Source: Armatimonadia bacterium (GTDB lineage: Bacteria; Armatimonadota; Zipacnadia; Zipacnadales; JABUFB01). From it: a DNA stretch of 55,034 nucleotides. The stretch spans positions 1 to 55,034 of the forward strand of contig JBDKVB010000149.1 in NCBI GenBank assembly GCA_039679385.1, written 5' to 3'. Numbering within the stretch: the stretch's first letter is position 1; every line of letters starts with the position of its first letter. The translations under genes were made by a program, and so were the position numbers. Shown one piece after another: positions 43,354 to 51,442 of this stretch. Below the pieces are notes generated by a model. It was not told the origin of the DNA. It did not search any database and worked only from the letters and a program-made list of their open reading frames with translations.

Positions 43354-44217
43354 TTAGTGAGGGGGCAGAGCCGAGCCGGACTGGTGCCAGGCAGTGAGCC
43401 ACAGACGCGCCGTGAAGATCGCAGCCTGGGCCAGCTCGCGCGTGACCTCGGGACGCAACCGCGGCGACCATAGCTCATACCGCCGGGGCGCATCACACGC
43501 CGGGGTCTGGTCGAAGACACTGTAGAGGAGGGTGATGCGGTAGAAGGACTGCAGGACTTCCTGCCGGGCTTCGCCGGAGACGCTGCGCAGGTCACCCAGA
43601 GAGGCTTCTCCGGAGGCGACCTTGTTCTGAGCCAGGGCCAGCACGTCGTGCTCGAGTCCCTGCGCCGTCAGGTAGGCCAGGAACCCGCTCTCGTAGTCGC
43701 GATGGATGCCGTGATGAACCTTGTCGGCGGCAGTCCCGGGGCGCACCCGACCATCGTAGTTGATCGTAGTATGAAGGGGCATGCTAGTGTCGCCGGCGTA
43801 GTGCGACAGGACCCCACACCAGGTGGCGACATCACTGCTGCGCGTGCGCAGGCGGTAGGTCAGTTCGCCGCACCGTTGAGTGAGCGCCCAGGGCAGCACT
43901 CCCTCCTCCGCACGAGCCGGATCGGGACTCACGGGCAGATACCAGCCACCGGAGGCGGTCTGGTAGTACTCCATGTTCACGTAGTGGCGGGGTCCCTCGG
44001 AGGGGTCGTTCCTCTTCCAGGTGTCCGGGGCCGGAGCGCCGTCGATGCAGGCTTCCCGGGGCCCGCTGGAGCTGAGGTAGGTCTTCAGCCCGCTGTCGGG
44101 GAGCAGAGATACTGCAAGGCGGGCCACCATGCGGTGCCCTTGTGAATCCCAGGCGAACCCGGGGACCGCCAGAACCTGGAGCAGCAGAAGCAAGCCGACT
44201 GCAGGACGCAACCTCAT
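43354..44217 (-). CDS. S1/P1 nuclease-like zinc phosphodiesterase
   Basis: 287 residues. The signal peptide ends GFA, leaving mature N-terminal Trp, whose amino group is a zinc ligand in the S1/P1 nuclease and phospholipase C fold. Metal-site motifs follow in family order: WDSQGHRMVA, RHYVNME, SHYAGDTSMPLHT and HHGIHRDYE. Expected to cleave nucleic acid or phospholipid phosphodiesters outside the cell. The loop after SHYAGD lacks the usual HQP, reading TSMP, so it is a divergent member. Stands between the DUF4091 and HtrA genes on the same strand, with gaps over 100 nt. Confidence 0.75.
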   Translation of the reverse strand: MRLRPAVGLLLLLQVLAVPGFAWDSQGHRMVARLAVSLLPDSGLKTYLSSSGPREACIDGAPAPDTWKRNDPSEGPRHYVNMEYYQTASGGWYLPVSPDPARAEEGVLPWALTQRCGELTYRLRTRSSDVATWCGVLSHYAGDTSMPLHTTINYDGRVRPGTAADKVHHGIHRDYESGFLAYLTAQGLEHDVLALAQNKVASGEASLGDLRSVSGEARQEVLQSFYRITLLYSVFDQTPACDAPRRYELWSPRLRPEVTRELAQAAIFTARLWLTAWHQSGSALPPH

Positions 44218-44325
44218 GATGGCATAACCCCGTGGCTCGATACCGCCAAAGGTCGCGTCCCCGTGGCGAAACCGGGCAGGAAAGTAGCGACGGCCAAAAA
44301 CGAGCCTGGGGCCCTCCGGCCCACA

Positions 44326-45474
44326 CTACCGGAAGGCGTTGTCGGGCACCTTCTCGGCAGTCACGTTGGTCTCTTGCTGATTGCCGCCACGCTGCACGGT
44401 CAGTCGCACGGTGTCGCCGATGCGGTGCTTGAAGAGCGCCTTCTGCATCTCGTCGTTCTGCGTGACGGTCTTGCCGTCGACGGCGATGATGACATCTCCT
44501 GCCCGCAGTCCGGCGCGGTCGGCCGGTCCGCCCTCATAGACGCCCAGGATGACGATGCCCTTGTCGGTGCCCAACTGATAGTAGTGCGCGAAGCCCGGGC
44601 TGTTGGGCATGACGTGGGCGAGGCCGATGAAGGGTCCGCGATGGACGAGGAAGTAGAGCGCTTCCTTCGCCTGGTTGATGGGGATCGAAAAGCCGATCCC
44701 GACATTGGTGGCGACGGGATTGCCCTGCGGGTCGAAGATGCGGAAGTTGATCCCGACTACATTGCCCGCGAGATCAACCAGCGGACCGCCGCTGTTGCCC
44801 TGATTGATGGCCGCGTCGGTCTGGATAACCTTGCGAGTCTCACGACCGAAGTCGCGGGCGCCCAGAGCGCTCACGACGCCCACGGTGACGGTGTGCTCGA
44901 AGTTGAAGGGGTTGCCGACCGCAATGACCCATTCGCCGGCCTGGAGCTTGTCGGAGTCACCAAGGGGCGCCGACTTGAGGTCGGCCGGAGGGTTGATGAT
45001 CTCCAGCACCGCCAGGTCTTCCTCCGTCATGCGACCCAGGGGCTGCGCCTTGAGTTCGCGTCCGTCGGTCAGCTTCACCGTCAGGTCGGTGAAATCGCCG
45101 ATAACGTGCGTGTTGGTCAGGATCAGCTTGCGCTTCTCGTACTCGAAGATGACGCCCGAGCCGATGCCGCTGATGACGCCGCCGGAGGACATCAGCTCCA
45201 TCCAACTGCGCGGCTCCCGCTGCCCGGTGATCTTGACCACTGCCGGGCTGATGCGCTTAACCGCGTTGACGATGGCGTTCTGGTCCGTGGTGACCTGCAA
45301 CTTGGAGGCAGGCGCGGAGTCGGCCGGTGAGCCCGCGACCACGGTGCCCGGAGTCTGGGCCTGCTGGACCTGGGTCCGCGACACGTAGTAGCCGCCGATC
45401 CCGCCGCCGACGATGCCGAAGATCAGCGACAGGAAGGCTACGGTAAAGGCGCTGGGCGCATGGCGACTCGTCAT
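44326..45474 (-). CDS. HtrA/DegP-type serine protease with one PDZ domain
   Basis: 382 residues. N-terminal membrane anchor (about 10-32), then a trypsin-like domain with the catalytic triad His123 (LTNTHVIG), Asp153 (EEDLAVLEI) and Ser228 (GNSGGPLVD), and one PDZ domain about 285-370 (GVYEGGPADRAGLRAGDVII). It degrades or refolds damaged envelope proteins, as in DegS/HtrA. GGAGG lies 8 nt before the ATG. It follows ribH by 104 nt on the same strand; a link to riboflavin synthesis is not implied. Confidence 0.92.
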   Translation of the reverse strand: MTSRHAPSAFTVAFLSLIFGIVGGGIGGYYVSRTQVQQAQTPGTVVAGSPADSAPASKLQVTTDQNAIVNAVKRISPAVVKITGQREPRSWMELMSSGGVISGIGSGVIFEYEKRKLILTNTHVIGDFTDLTVKLTDGRELKAQPLGRMTEEDLAVLEIINPPADLKSAPLGDSDKLQAGEWVIAVGNPFNFEHTVTVGVVSALGARDFGRETRKVIQTDAAINQGNSGGPLVDLAGNVVGINFRIFDPQGNPVATNVGIGFSIPINQAKEALYFLVHRGPFIGLAHVMPNSPGFAHYYQLGTDKGIVILGVYEGGPADRAGLRAGDVIIAVDGKTVTQNDEMQKALFKHRIGDTVRLTVQRGGNQQETNVTAEKVPDNAFR

Positions 45475-45578
45475 GGGGTCAGCCTCCAGTCATGGACGCC
45501 TCAGGGCAGGCGCCAAAGTCAGGCGGTCCTGCAAGGGCCAGGCAATTGGCCGGCTCAGAGGTCGGGGCGCTCCCCGCC

Positions 45579-46043
45579 CTAGATTTGCTTGAGCACGTTG
45601 GCCATCTCGATGGCCGTCGTCGCAGCCTCAAAGCCACGGTTGGGCAGGCGGGTTCCGGCACGCTCGATGGCCTGCTCGATGGTGTCCGTGGTGATGACGC
45701 CGAAGATCACGGGCACTCCCGTCTGCATGGAGGCCTGGGCGATGCCCTTGGCACACTCCCCGGCCACGAAGTCGAAGTGGGCGGTGCCACCACGGATGAC
45801 GGCGCCGATGCAGATGACGGCGTCGAACTTGCCGCTCTCGGCCATCTTCTTGGCGGCCAGCGGAATCTCAAAGGAGCCCGGCACCCAGGCGATCCGGATG
45901 TCGTCTTCGCAGGCGTTCTGGCGGCGCAGGCAGTCGAGAGCGCCCTCCAGCAGCTTGCCGGTGATGAACTCGTTGAAGCGGGCGACGATGATCCCGAACT
46001 TGAGGCCGGAGGCGTCCAGTTTGCCTTCGATCGTTGTGGGCAT
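45579..46043 (-). CDS. ribH: 6,7-dimethyl-8-ribityllumazine synthase
   Basis: 154 residues, the typical length. It condenses 5-amino-6-ribitylamino-uracil with 3,4-dihydroxy-2-butanone 4-phosphate. Key segments are [33 protein letters not shown] with catalytic His89, and [11 protein letters not shown] and RAG near the phosphate site. ATG 46043 has GGAG 7 nt upstream. Last gene of the ribD-ribE-ribBA-ribH order; the gap to ribBA is 26 nt. Confidence 0.95.
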   Translation of the reverse strand: MPTTIEGKLDASGLKFGIIVARFNEFITGKLLEGALDCLRRQNACEDDIRIAWVPGSFEIPLAAKKMAESGKFDAVICIGAVIRGGTAHFDFVAGECAKGIAQASMQTGVPVIFGVITTDTIEQAIERAGTRLPNRGFEAATTAIEMANVLKQI

Positions 46044-46069
46044 GGTGAATCTCCAGGGTTCAGAGTCGG

Positions 46070-47296
46070 TTACTGGGTCGGCTCCTCCGACGGATGGATG
46101 AGGTGACCCATCTTCTCTCGTTTGGTCTCCAGGTAGCGACGGTTGTACTCCGTGGGGCACATCTCCAGCGGCACCCGCTCCACGATATCGAGGCCAAAGC
46201 CCGTGAGGGCGACGTACTTGGCCGGGTTGTTCGTGAGCAGCCTCATGCGGGAGACGCCCAGGTCGACGAGAACCTGCGCTCCCGAGCCATAGTCGCGAAG
46301 GTCTGGCGCGAAGCCCAGGGCGACATTGGCCTCGACGGTATCGAAGCCCTCGTCCTGGAGGTGGTAGGCACGGATCTTGTTGGCCAGACCGATGCCTCGT
46401 CCCTCGTGGCCCGGAATGTACAGCAGAACCCCGCATCCCTCCTGGTCGATCATCTGCAGCGCAGAGGCGAGCTGCTGGCCGCAGTCGCACTTCAGCGACC
46501 CCAGGATGTCGCCGGTCACGCAGCCCGAGTGGACGCGCACCAGCGGGGCCTCGGCGGCCTTCAGATCGCCCTTCATGAGGGCGATGTAGTCCGTGCCGTC
46601 GATGATGGAGGTGTAGATGACGATGTGGAACTCGCCCCAGCGTGTCGGCAGCAGCGCCTCAGCTTCCTTGCGCACGAGCCGCTCGGTACTCCGGCGGTAC
46701 TCGATGAGGCCGGCGATGGAGGCGATGCGGATGCCGAAGCGTTCGCCCAGCTCGGCAAGCTCCGCCATCGTGGCCGGCTCGCCCCTGTCGTCGAGAACCG
46801 TGGCGGTGACAGCCATCGGCTCCAGCCCGGCGAGACGCGCCAGGTCCACAGCGGCCTCGGTGTGACCGACGCGTCGCAGCACGCCGCCATCGACGGCCCG
46901 GACCGTCTGCACATGGCCCGGGCGCACGAGGTCTCCGGGACGAGTTTCGGCGGCAATCAGCTTGCTGATGGTCAGCGCACGATCGGCAGCCGAATCACCG
47001 CCAAGAACCCCCTTGCGAGCATCCACGCTCACGTGGAAGTTCGGGCCTCCGGCGCGGTCTCGGTCGGTGAGCATCGCCGGAATCGAGAGCTCGTCGAGCC
47101 GGGTCTGCATCATCGCCACGCACAGGGTACCCCGGGCGTGCATCAGCAGGAAGTTGATGTGTTCGGCATCGGCAAAGCGCGCGGCGAAGATAAGGTCGCC
47201 GCTGTTGCGCTCACCGGCATCGTCGACGACGATCAGGTACTCGCCACGACCAATCGCCTCGACGGCCTCTGCAGTTGTGATCGGGTCTGTCGGCAT
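46070..47296 (-). CDS. ribBA: RibBA: GTP cyclohydrolase II fused to degenerate DHBP synthase
   Basis: 408 residues. The C-terminal half (about 205-400) is a standard GTP cyclohydrolase II: zinc Cys259, Cys270 and Cys272 (HSGC, KCDCG), GHEGRGIGL, and DLRDYG with the catalytic Asp and Arg. The N-terminal DHBP-synthase half keeps DD at 25-26 and [10 protein letters not shown] with His145. However, the canonical RENEGD metal motif reads ERNSGD (29-34) and the catalytic Glu of the CE motif is Thr166. DHBP formation by this half is therefore doubtful, while GTP ring opening should be intact. It lies between ribE and ribH. Confidence 0.9.
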   Translation of the reverse strand: MPTDPITTAEAVEAIGRGEYLIVVDDAGERNSGDLIFAARFADAEHINFLLMHARGTLCVAMMQTRLDELSIPAMLTDRDRAGGPNFHVSVDARKGVLGGDSAADRALTISKLIAAETRPGDLVRPGHVQTVRAVDGGVLRRVGHTEAAVDLARLAGLEPMAVTATVLDDRGEPATMAELAELGERFGIRIASIAGLIEYRRSTERLVRKEAEALLPTRWGEFHIVIYTSIIDGTDYIALMKGDLKAAEAPLVRVHSGCVTGDILGSLKCDCGQQLASALQMIDQEGCGVLLYIPGHEGRGIGLANKIRAYHLQDEGFDTVEANVALGFAPDLRDYGSGAQVLVDLGVSRMRLLTNNPAKYVALTGFGLDIVERVPLEMCPTEYNRRYLETKREKMGHLIHPSEEPTQ

Positions 47297-47358
47297 AGGA
47301 CGTCCGTGCCTTTGTGTGGCCCTGCGACAGGTATCGGCTCCGGCCCCTCAGGAGCCGG

Positions 47359-48003
47359 TTACAGGTAGCCGTGTTGCTTCAGGAAATCCTCGGTGATGCC
47401 CTGCTTGCGCTCGGTCAGCGCACCCAGCATCCGGTGCACATACTTGGCCAGGACATCGGTCTCAAGGTTAACGTCCTCGCCCGGACGCAGGTTTCCAAAG
47501 GTGGTATGCGCCACGGTGTGCGGGATGATCGCGACCTCGAAGTAGTCGCTCCCGCAGGCGGTAACGGTCAGGCTGATGCCGTCCATGGCGATGCTGCCCT
47601 TCTCGACGACGAAGGGGCTCAGGCTCTCGGGCAGCGAGAACCGCCAGCGGGTCGTCTGACCCTCCGGTATGGAGGACAGGACCGTGCCGACGCCGTCGAC
47701 GTGGCCCTGGACGAAGTGCCCGCCCAGTCGTGAGGAGGCGCTCAGCGCTCGCTCGAGGTTGGCCCGTTTCCCGGCTCGCCAGCCCGAGAGCGTTGTCCGT
47801 GACAGCGTCTCCGAGCCCGCATGGGCCGTGAAGTGAGTGCTCCCGAGCGCAACGACGGTCAGGCAGCAGCCGTTCACGGCGATGCTGTCGCCGACCTGCG
47901 TGCCCTCCAGAACGGTGCGGGCCTCGAGCGTGATATCCGCACCGAGGGTGACCGGAGTCACCGAGCGCACCGATCCGACTTCCTCAACTAGTCCTGTGAA
48001 CAT
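47359..48003 (-). CDS. ribE: Riboflavin synthase alpha chain
   Basis: 214 residues, two internally homologous lumazine-binding halves. It starts MFTGLVEEVG; GDSIAVNGCCLTV in the first half mirrors GSIAMDGISLTV in the second, and GGHFVQGHVDGVG marks the boundary. It converts two lumazine molecules to riboflavin plus ribitylaminouracil. Its start overlaps the end of ribD by 16 nt, indicating translational coupling. No FMN riboswitch was seen upstream of the operon. Confidence 0.95.
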   Translation of the reverse strand: MFTGLVEEVGSVRSVTPVTLGADITLEARTVLEGTQVGDSIAVNGCCLTVVALGSTHFTAHAGSETLSRTTLSGWRAGKRANLERALSASSRLGGHFVQGHVDGVGTVLSSIPEGQTTRWRFSLPESLSPFVVEKGSIAMDGISLTVTACGSDYFEVAIIPHTVAHTTFGNLRPGEDVNLETDVLAKYVHRMLGALTERKQGITEDFLKQHGYL

Positions 48004-49136
48004 GGGTAGGCGTCAACCCTGAGGTCGTCTCCCACGCGCGCCACGGCGGTGATGGACAGCGGTCGAGCACCGGCCATGCGCTCAGGCCCAGGCCCTGCAA
48101 AGACCGGAATACCGTCGCCGCCCAACACCTTCGGCGCGTAGAAGAGGACGAGCTTGTGAACCAGATTCTCGGCAAGGGCTGCAGCGGCCAGAGTGCCTCC
48201 GCCCTCCAGCAACACACTCATCCGCCCCTGTGCGCCCAGATGATCCATGAGCGCACCCAGGGGCACCCGCACGGGCTCACCGACTGCGGTCGGCATCGGC
48301 TCCAGCACCAGCACCTCGGCACCGGCCTTCCGAAGGGCCTCGATGCGTTCCGGTGCGGCCTGACTGGTGACGGCAATCAGGCAACCGGCTTCGCTCTCAG
48401 CGCAAAGGACCCTGGCTGAGACCGGGGTGCGTGCCCGCGAGTCAACCACCACACGCAGGGCATCCCGCGCAGAAGGGTCCTCCAGGCGCGTCGTCAACTG
48501 CGGATCATCGGCAAGCACCGTCCCGACGCCGACCATGACGACCTCCGACCGGTCGCGCAGCTCATGGACCTGTCTGCGAGCCGCCTCACCGGTCACCCAC
48601 CGGGAATCGCCGGTGCTCGTGGCGATCTTGCCGTCAAGGGTGCAGGCCATCTTCAGCGTGACGAAGGGCCGCCCCGTCTGTTTGTGATGTATGTAGGCCT
48701 CGTTGAGCCGTCGCGCCTCGGTCGCCAGGACCTCGGGAGTGACCTCAAGGCCGGCCTCACGAAGCTTCTGGGCACCCCTTCCGGCACAGCGCTCATCACA
48801 GTCGTCACAGGCATAGACGACGCGACGAACCCCAGCCCGGAGGATGGCGTCCGTACAAGGGGGCGTCCGGCCCCAGTGGCAGCAGGGCTCCAGGGTCACA
48901 TAGATCGTGGCGCCACGGGCACGCTCTCCGGCCTCTTGCAGGGCCAGAGGCTCTGCATGGGGCTGTCCCGCTCGCGAATGGAAGCCCTCGCCGACGATTT
49001 CGCCCTCGGCCACAACGACACTGCCAACGGCGGGGTTGGGGCTGGTGCGGCCCAGTCCCCGCGCAGCAAGCTCAAGGGCCCTGCGCATGAACTTCTCATC
49101 TGCCGCGCGCTCTGCGGCCAGGTCACTCTGCGACAC
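47988..49136 (-). CDS. ribD: Bifunctional riboflavin deaminase/reductase
   Basis: 382 residues. The deaminase domain has HAE at 60-62 and zinc Cys85 and Cys94 (LEPCCHWGRTPPC). The reductase domain has KMACTLDGKIATSTGDSRW and the C-terminal LLEGGGTLAAAAL. It catalyses the second and third steps of riboflavin synthesis. The GTG at 49136 follows the upstream stop by two bases (TAAGCGTG), with a GGAGGGG Shine-Dalgarno inside the previous gene. In-frame upstream codons reaching 49289 belong to that gene and are rejected. Confidence 0.93.
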   Translation of the reverse strand: MSQSDLAAERAADEKFMRRALELAARGLGRTSPNPAVGSVVVAEGEIVGEGFHSRAGQPHAEPLALQEAGERARGATIYVTLEPCCHWGRTPPCTDAILRAGVRRVVYACDDCDERCAGRGAQKLREAGLEVTPEVLATEARRLNEAYIHHKQTGRPFVTLKMACTLDGKIATSTGDSRWVTGEAARRQVHELRDRSEVVMVGVGTVLADDPQLTTRLEDPSARDALRVVVDSRARTPVSARVLCAESEAGCLIAVTSQAAPERIEALRKAGAEVLVLEPMPTAVGEPVRVPLGALMDHLGAQGRMSVLLEGGGTLAAAALAENLVHKLVLFYAPKVLGGDGIPVFAGPGPERMAGARPLSITAVARVGDDLRVDAYPCSQD

Positions 49137-49138
49137 GC

Positions 49139-49528
49139 TTAGTTGGCCCCTCCCGGACCTTTCTTGTCCTGCAAGTCCTGCAACGCCTTGTAGATGGCCG
49201 CCTGTTCCAGGTGTCTCTGGCGCTCCAGCAGCCGCAGATCGATGACCGAGAGGACGATCACGACGACTGCCAGGAGGGTGAGAACGCACCAGAAGACGAG
49301 CTCGGAGAGGGCGTCTGGCCAGCGGTGAACCGTGCCGAAGAAGATCATGCCGATGATCGCCATGAGCAGCGCGGCGGTAACCAGGCGCAAAACAAGCTGG
49401 GGGCGTGTGATGAGTTGCCGCTTGCGGAAGTACCCGGACACTTGCACGGCGGCGCCAACTGCCACAGCAACCGCCATGACCATGAGCACGACTGCCGAGG
49501 TGTAGCTGAGCTCAGGTGCGCCCGCCAT
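49139..49528 (-). CDS. Small three-helix membrane protein upstream of ribD
   Basis: 129 residues with three membrane helices, about 10-32, 45-66 and 72-95, and a charged C-terminal tail (RLLERQRHLEQAAIYKALQD). No family recognised. Its stop is two bases from the ribD start, so it is the first gene of the rib transcript. Riboflavin transporters (RibU/RibM) are larger, so a transport role is not supported. Confidence 0.7.
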   Translation of the reverse strand: MAGAPELSYTSAVVLMVMAVAVAVGAAVQVSGYFRKRQLITRPQLVLRLVTAALLMAIIGMIFFGTVHRWPDALSELVFWCVLTLLAVVVIVLSVIDLRLLERQRHLEQAAIYKALQDLQDKKGPGGAN

Positions 49529-49641
49529 TGGTTGTACCCCCCATCACCGCCATGATAACATAAGCCGAAGGCGGTTCACAAGATTGCGCAAGACCCGGGG
49601 CCTCGCACCTGCGAGCGACCCGAGGCGGGGGAGTTGCCGCG

Positions 49642-50655
49642 ATGCTCAGACGTCTGCAGGTGCTGCGAGAGCCCGACCAGGAAGCGGTGATGCTGGCCGC
49701 AGTCCCGAACCCGGCTACCCTCCGTGGTGGCGTCCGCTTGTTCTTGCGGGCACTCTCAGCGGCGCTGACACCCTCCGGCCACGACGCCGACTATGACAGT
49801 CTCATGGGGCTGAGCGGTCTCGCCTTCATGCTACCCACCTTCGCGGACGGCGGACCGGAGTTGGACACAGGCGACGTCGGCGAGCTCCTGCCCCAGGCCT
49901 TGCGGGCGCTGGGAGTGCAGGGAACGGTGCTCTGCGCGACAGGTCCGGAGGAGACGCAGATCTGGACGGAGCCGATCACCCAGGCACTGCGTGCCGGCTT
50001 CGGTGTGCCGGTGCTGGGATGGCCCGAGGAGCAGGACGACTGGGCGGTCCTCACCGGCGTCGATCCCGGCCGGCGGGTCTGGGTCGGCTGGCCTGCGGGG
50101 TATGAGGAGAAGACCTGCCTCGGGGCACCTCCTCGGGCCTGCAAGACGGTGGTCATCGCCGGGACCTGTGAGACGACTGCGCCCTGGGAGGCCGCCACAG
50201 CTAGCTTCGAAGGGGCGCTCGCGCGCCGTCAGCAAATGAGGGCGGCACATGACACCTGGTGTCAGGTTCTTAAGCGGGAGAAAGAGGGCACTAAAGAGGC
50301 TGCGAAGCCACTCGGCGAGCGCCTGGCCGCCCATGTCCGGCTCCGGTCCTGGCTGGCCGATGCTCGTTATTCTGCGGCGAAGTTCGTGGAATGCTGTGCG
50401 GATCTCGCTCCGGCCAGTGCTCTTGAGGGGCTGGAGGCAGCGGTTGGCCACTACGAGGAAGCGGCCCGTGCCATCGAGTGGGTGCCGGTGCCTCTGGAGG
50501 AAGAGCTAGAAGGAGACGACCTGGACTCCGCCGAAGAAGAGAGCAATCTGGAGGAGGCTTTCGACGCGGTCCTCAGGTCCGAGTCTGCGGCCCTCGACAG
50601 CCTGTCCCATGCACTGAAGGGCGAGCCGGTGAGAGACGAGTGGTCCGCCGGATAG
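49642..50655 (+). CDS. Hypothetical protein, weakly BtrH/C39-like N-terminus
   Basis: 337 residues, cytoplasmic. The N-terminal ~190 residues include DYDSLMGLSGLAFMLP, then GFGVPVLGWP and DDWAVLTGVDPGRRVWVGW, an order that recalls BtrH-type or C39-like papain-fold proteins, although a catalytic Cys-His pair is not clear. The C-terminal half is helical with Glu-rich LEEELEGDDLDSAEEESNLEEA. GGGGGAG lies 8 nt before the ATG. Function not assigned. Confidence 0.62.
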   Translation: MLRRLQVLREPDQEAVMLAAVPNPATLRGGVRLFLRALSAALTPSGHDADYDSLMGLSGLAFMLPTFADGGPELDTGDVGELLPQALRALGVQGTVLCATGPEETQIWTEPITQALRAGFGVPVLGWPEEQDDWAVLTGVDPGRRVWVGWPAGYEEKTCLGAPPRACKTVVIAGTCETTAPWEAATASFEGALARRQQMRAAHDTWCQVLKREKEGTKEAAKPLGERLAAHVRLRSWLADARYSAAKFVECCADLAPASALEGLEAAVGHYEEAARAIEWVPVPLEEELEGDDLDSAEEESNLEEAFDAVLRSESAALDSLSHALKGEPVRDEWSAG

Positions 50656-50709
50656 CCTGCAAACCGGGCCGGGCAAGAGCACGGAGCAAGACAACACAGG
50701 GAGGCGCAC

Positions 50710-51384
50710 ATGCAAAGCCACGTCTTCTACCAGCCGTCCTACTCGCTGCTGCAGTTGGTGCTTGAACAGGGCGAAGCCGTACAGGCCGAAGCAGGCGCAA
50801 TGGTCTCGATGACGCCGAATGTACTGATGCAGACGGCGGCTCGCGGCGGCATCCTCGGCGGCCTCAAACGGTCGCTGCTGGGCGGCGAGAGCTTCTTCAT
50901 GAACACCTTCACCTGCACGAGCGGCCAGGGCGAGCTGACGCTGGCTCCGTCGCTGTCCGGCGACCTGCTGCACGTGCCGCTGAACGGGACCTTCTATGTC
51001 CAGTCGGGCTCCTACATCGCCAGCACGCCGGGCATTCAGATGGACACCAAGTGGGGTGGCGCAAAGCTGTTCTTCTCCGGCGAGGGTCTGTTCCTGCTCA
51101 GGTGCCAGGGCCAGGGCGACCTGTTCATCAGCTCCTACGGCGCGATCCATGCGGTGCAGCTTGCCGAGGGCCAGCAGTACGTGGTCGACACCGGCCACAT
51201 GGTGGCCTTCGAGGACACCATCACCTACAAGGTGCGTGGGGCCGGCGGGCTGAAGGAGACCTTCCTCTCCGGCGAGGGCCTGGTGTGCGACTTCACCGGA
51301 CCGGGAAGACTTTACCTGCAGACCCGGAGCATGGACGCCTTCCTGAAGTTCCTGATTCCCAAGCTTCCCAAGTCCAGTTCCTAG
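50710..51384 (+). CDS. AIM24/TIGR00266 family protein
   Basis: 224 residues, beta-rich. AGAMVSMTPNVLMQTAARGG, SFFMNTFTC, GQGELTLAPSLSGDLLHV, GEGLFLLRCQGQGDLFISSYG and AVQLAEGQQYVVDTGHMVAF are the repeated segments that define this tubby-like fold. Role unknown; in yeast the homologue is mitochondrial. GGGAGG lies 5 nt before the ATG. It precedes the ABC transporter by 58 nt and may be co-transcribed. Confidence 0.88.
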   Translation: MQSHVFYQPSYSLLQLVLEQGEAVQAEAGAMVSMTPNVLMQTAARGGILGGLKRSLLGGESFFMNTFTCTSGQGELTLAPSLSGDLLHVPLNGTFYVQSGSYIASTPGIQMDTKWGGAKLFFSGEGLFLLRCQGQGDLFISSYGAIHAVQLAEGQQYVVDTGHMVAFEDTITYKVRGAGGLKETFLSGEGLVCDFTGPGRLYLQTRSMDAFLKFLIPKLPKSSS

Positions 51385-51442
51385 CAGCCGAACCTCTAGA
51401 AGCCGGGCCCAGACGCCCGGGACGGGAGACGGATCGACGAGT

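Noticed and set aside
46094-47368. 424-residue plus-strand open frame
   Set aside because: Antisense to ribBA; no motifs, and the minus strand carries the complete riboflavin gene order.
49529-49641. FMN riboswitch upstream of the rib operon
   Set aside because: The gap and the leader of the first gene show no RFN-element consensus; the gap is only 113 nt and shared with a divergent gene.
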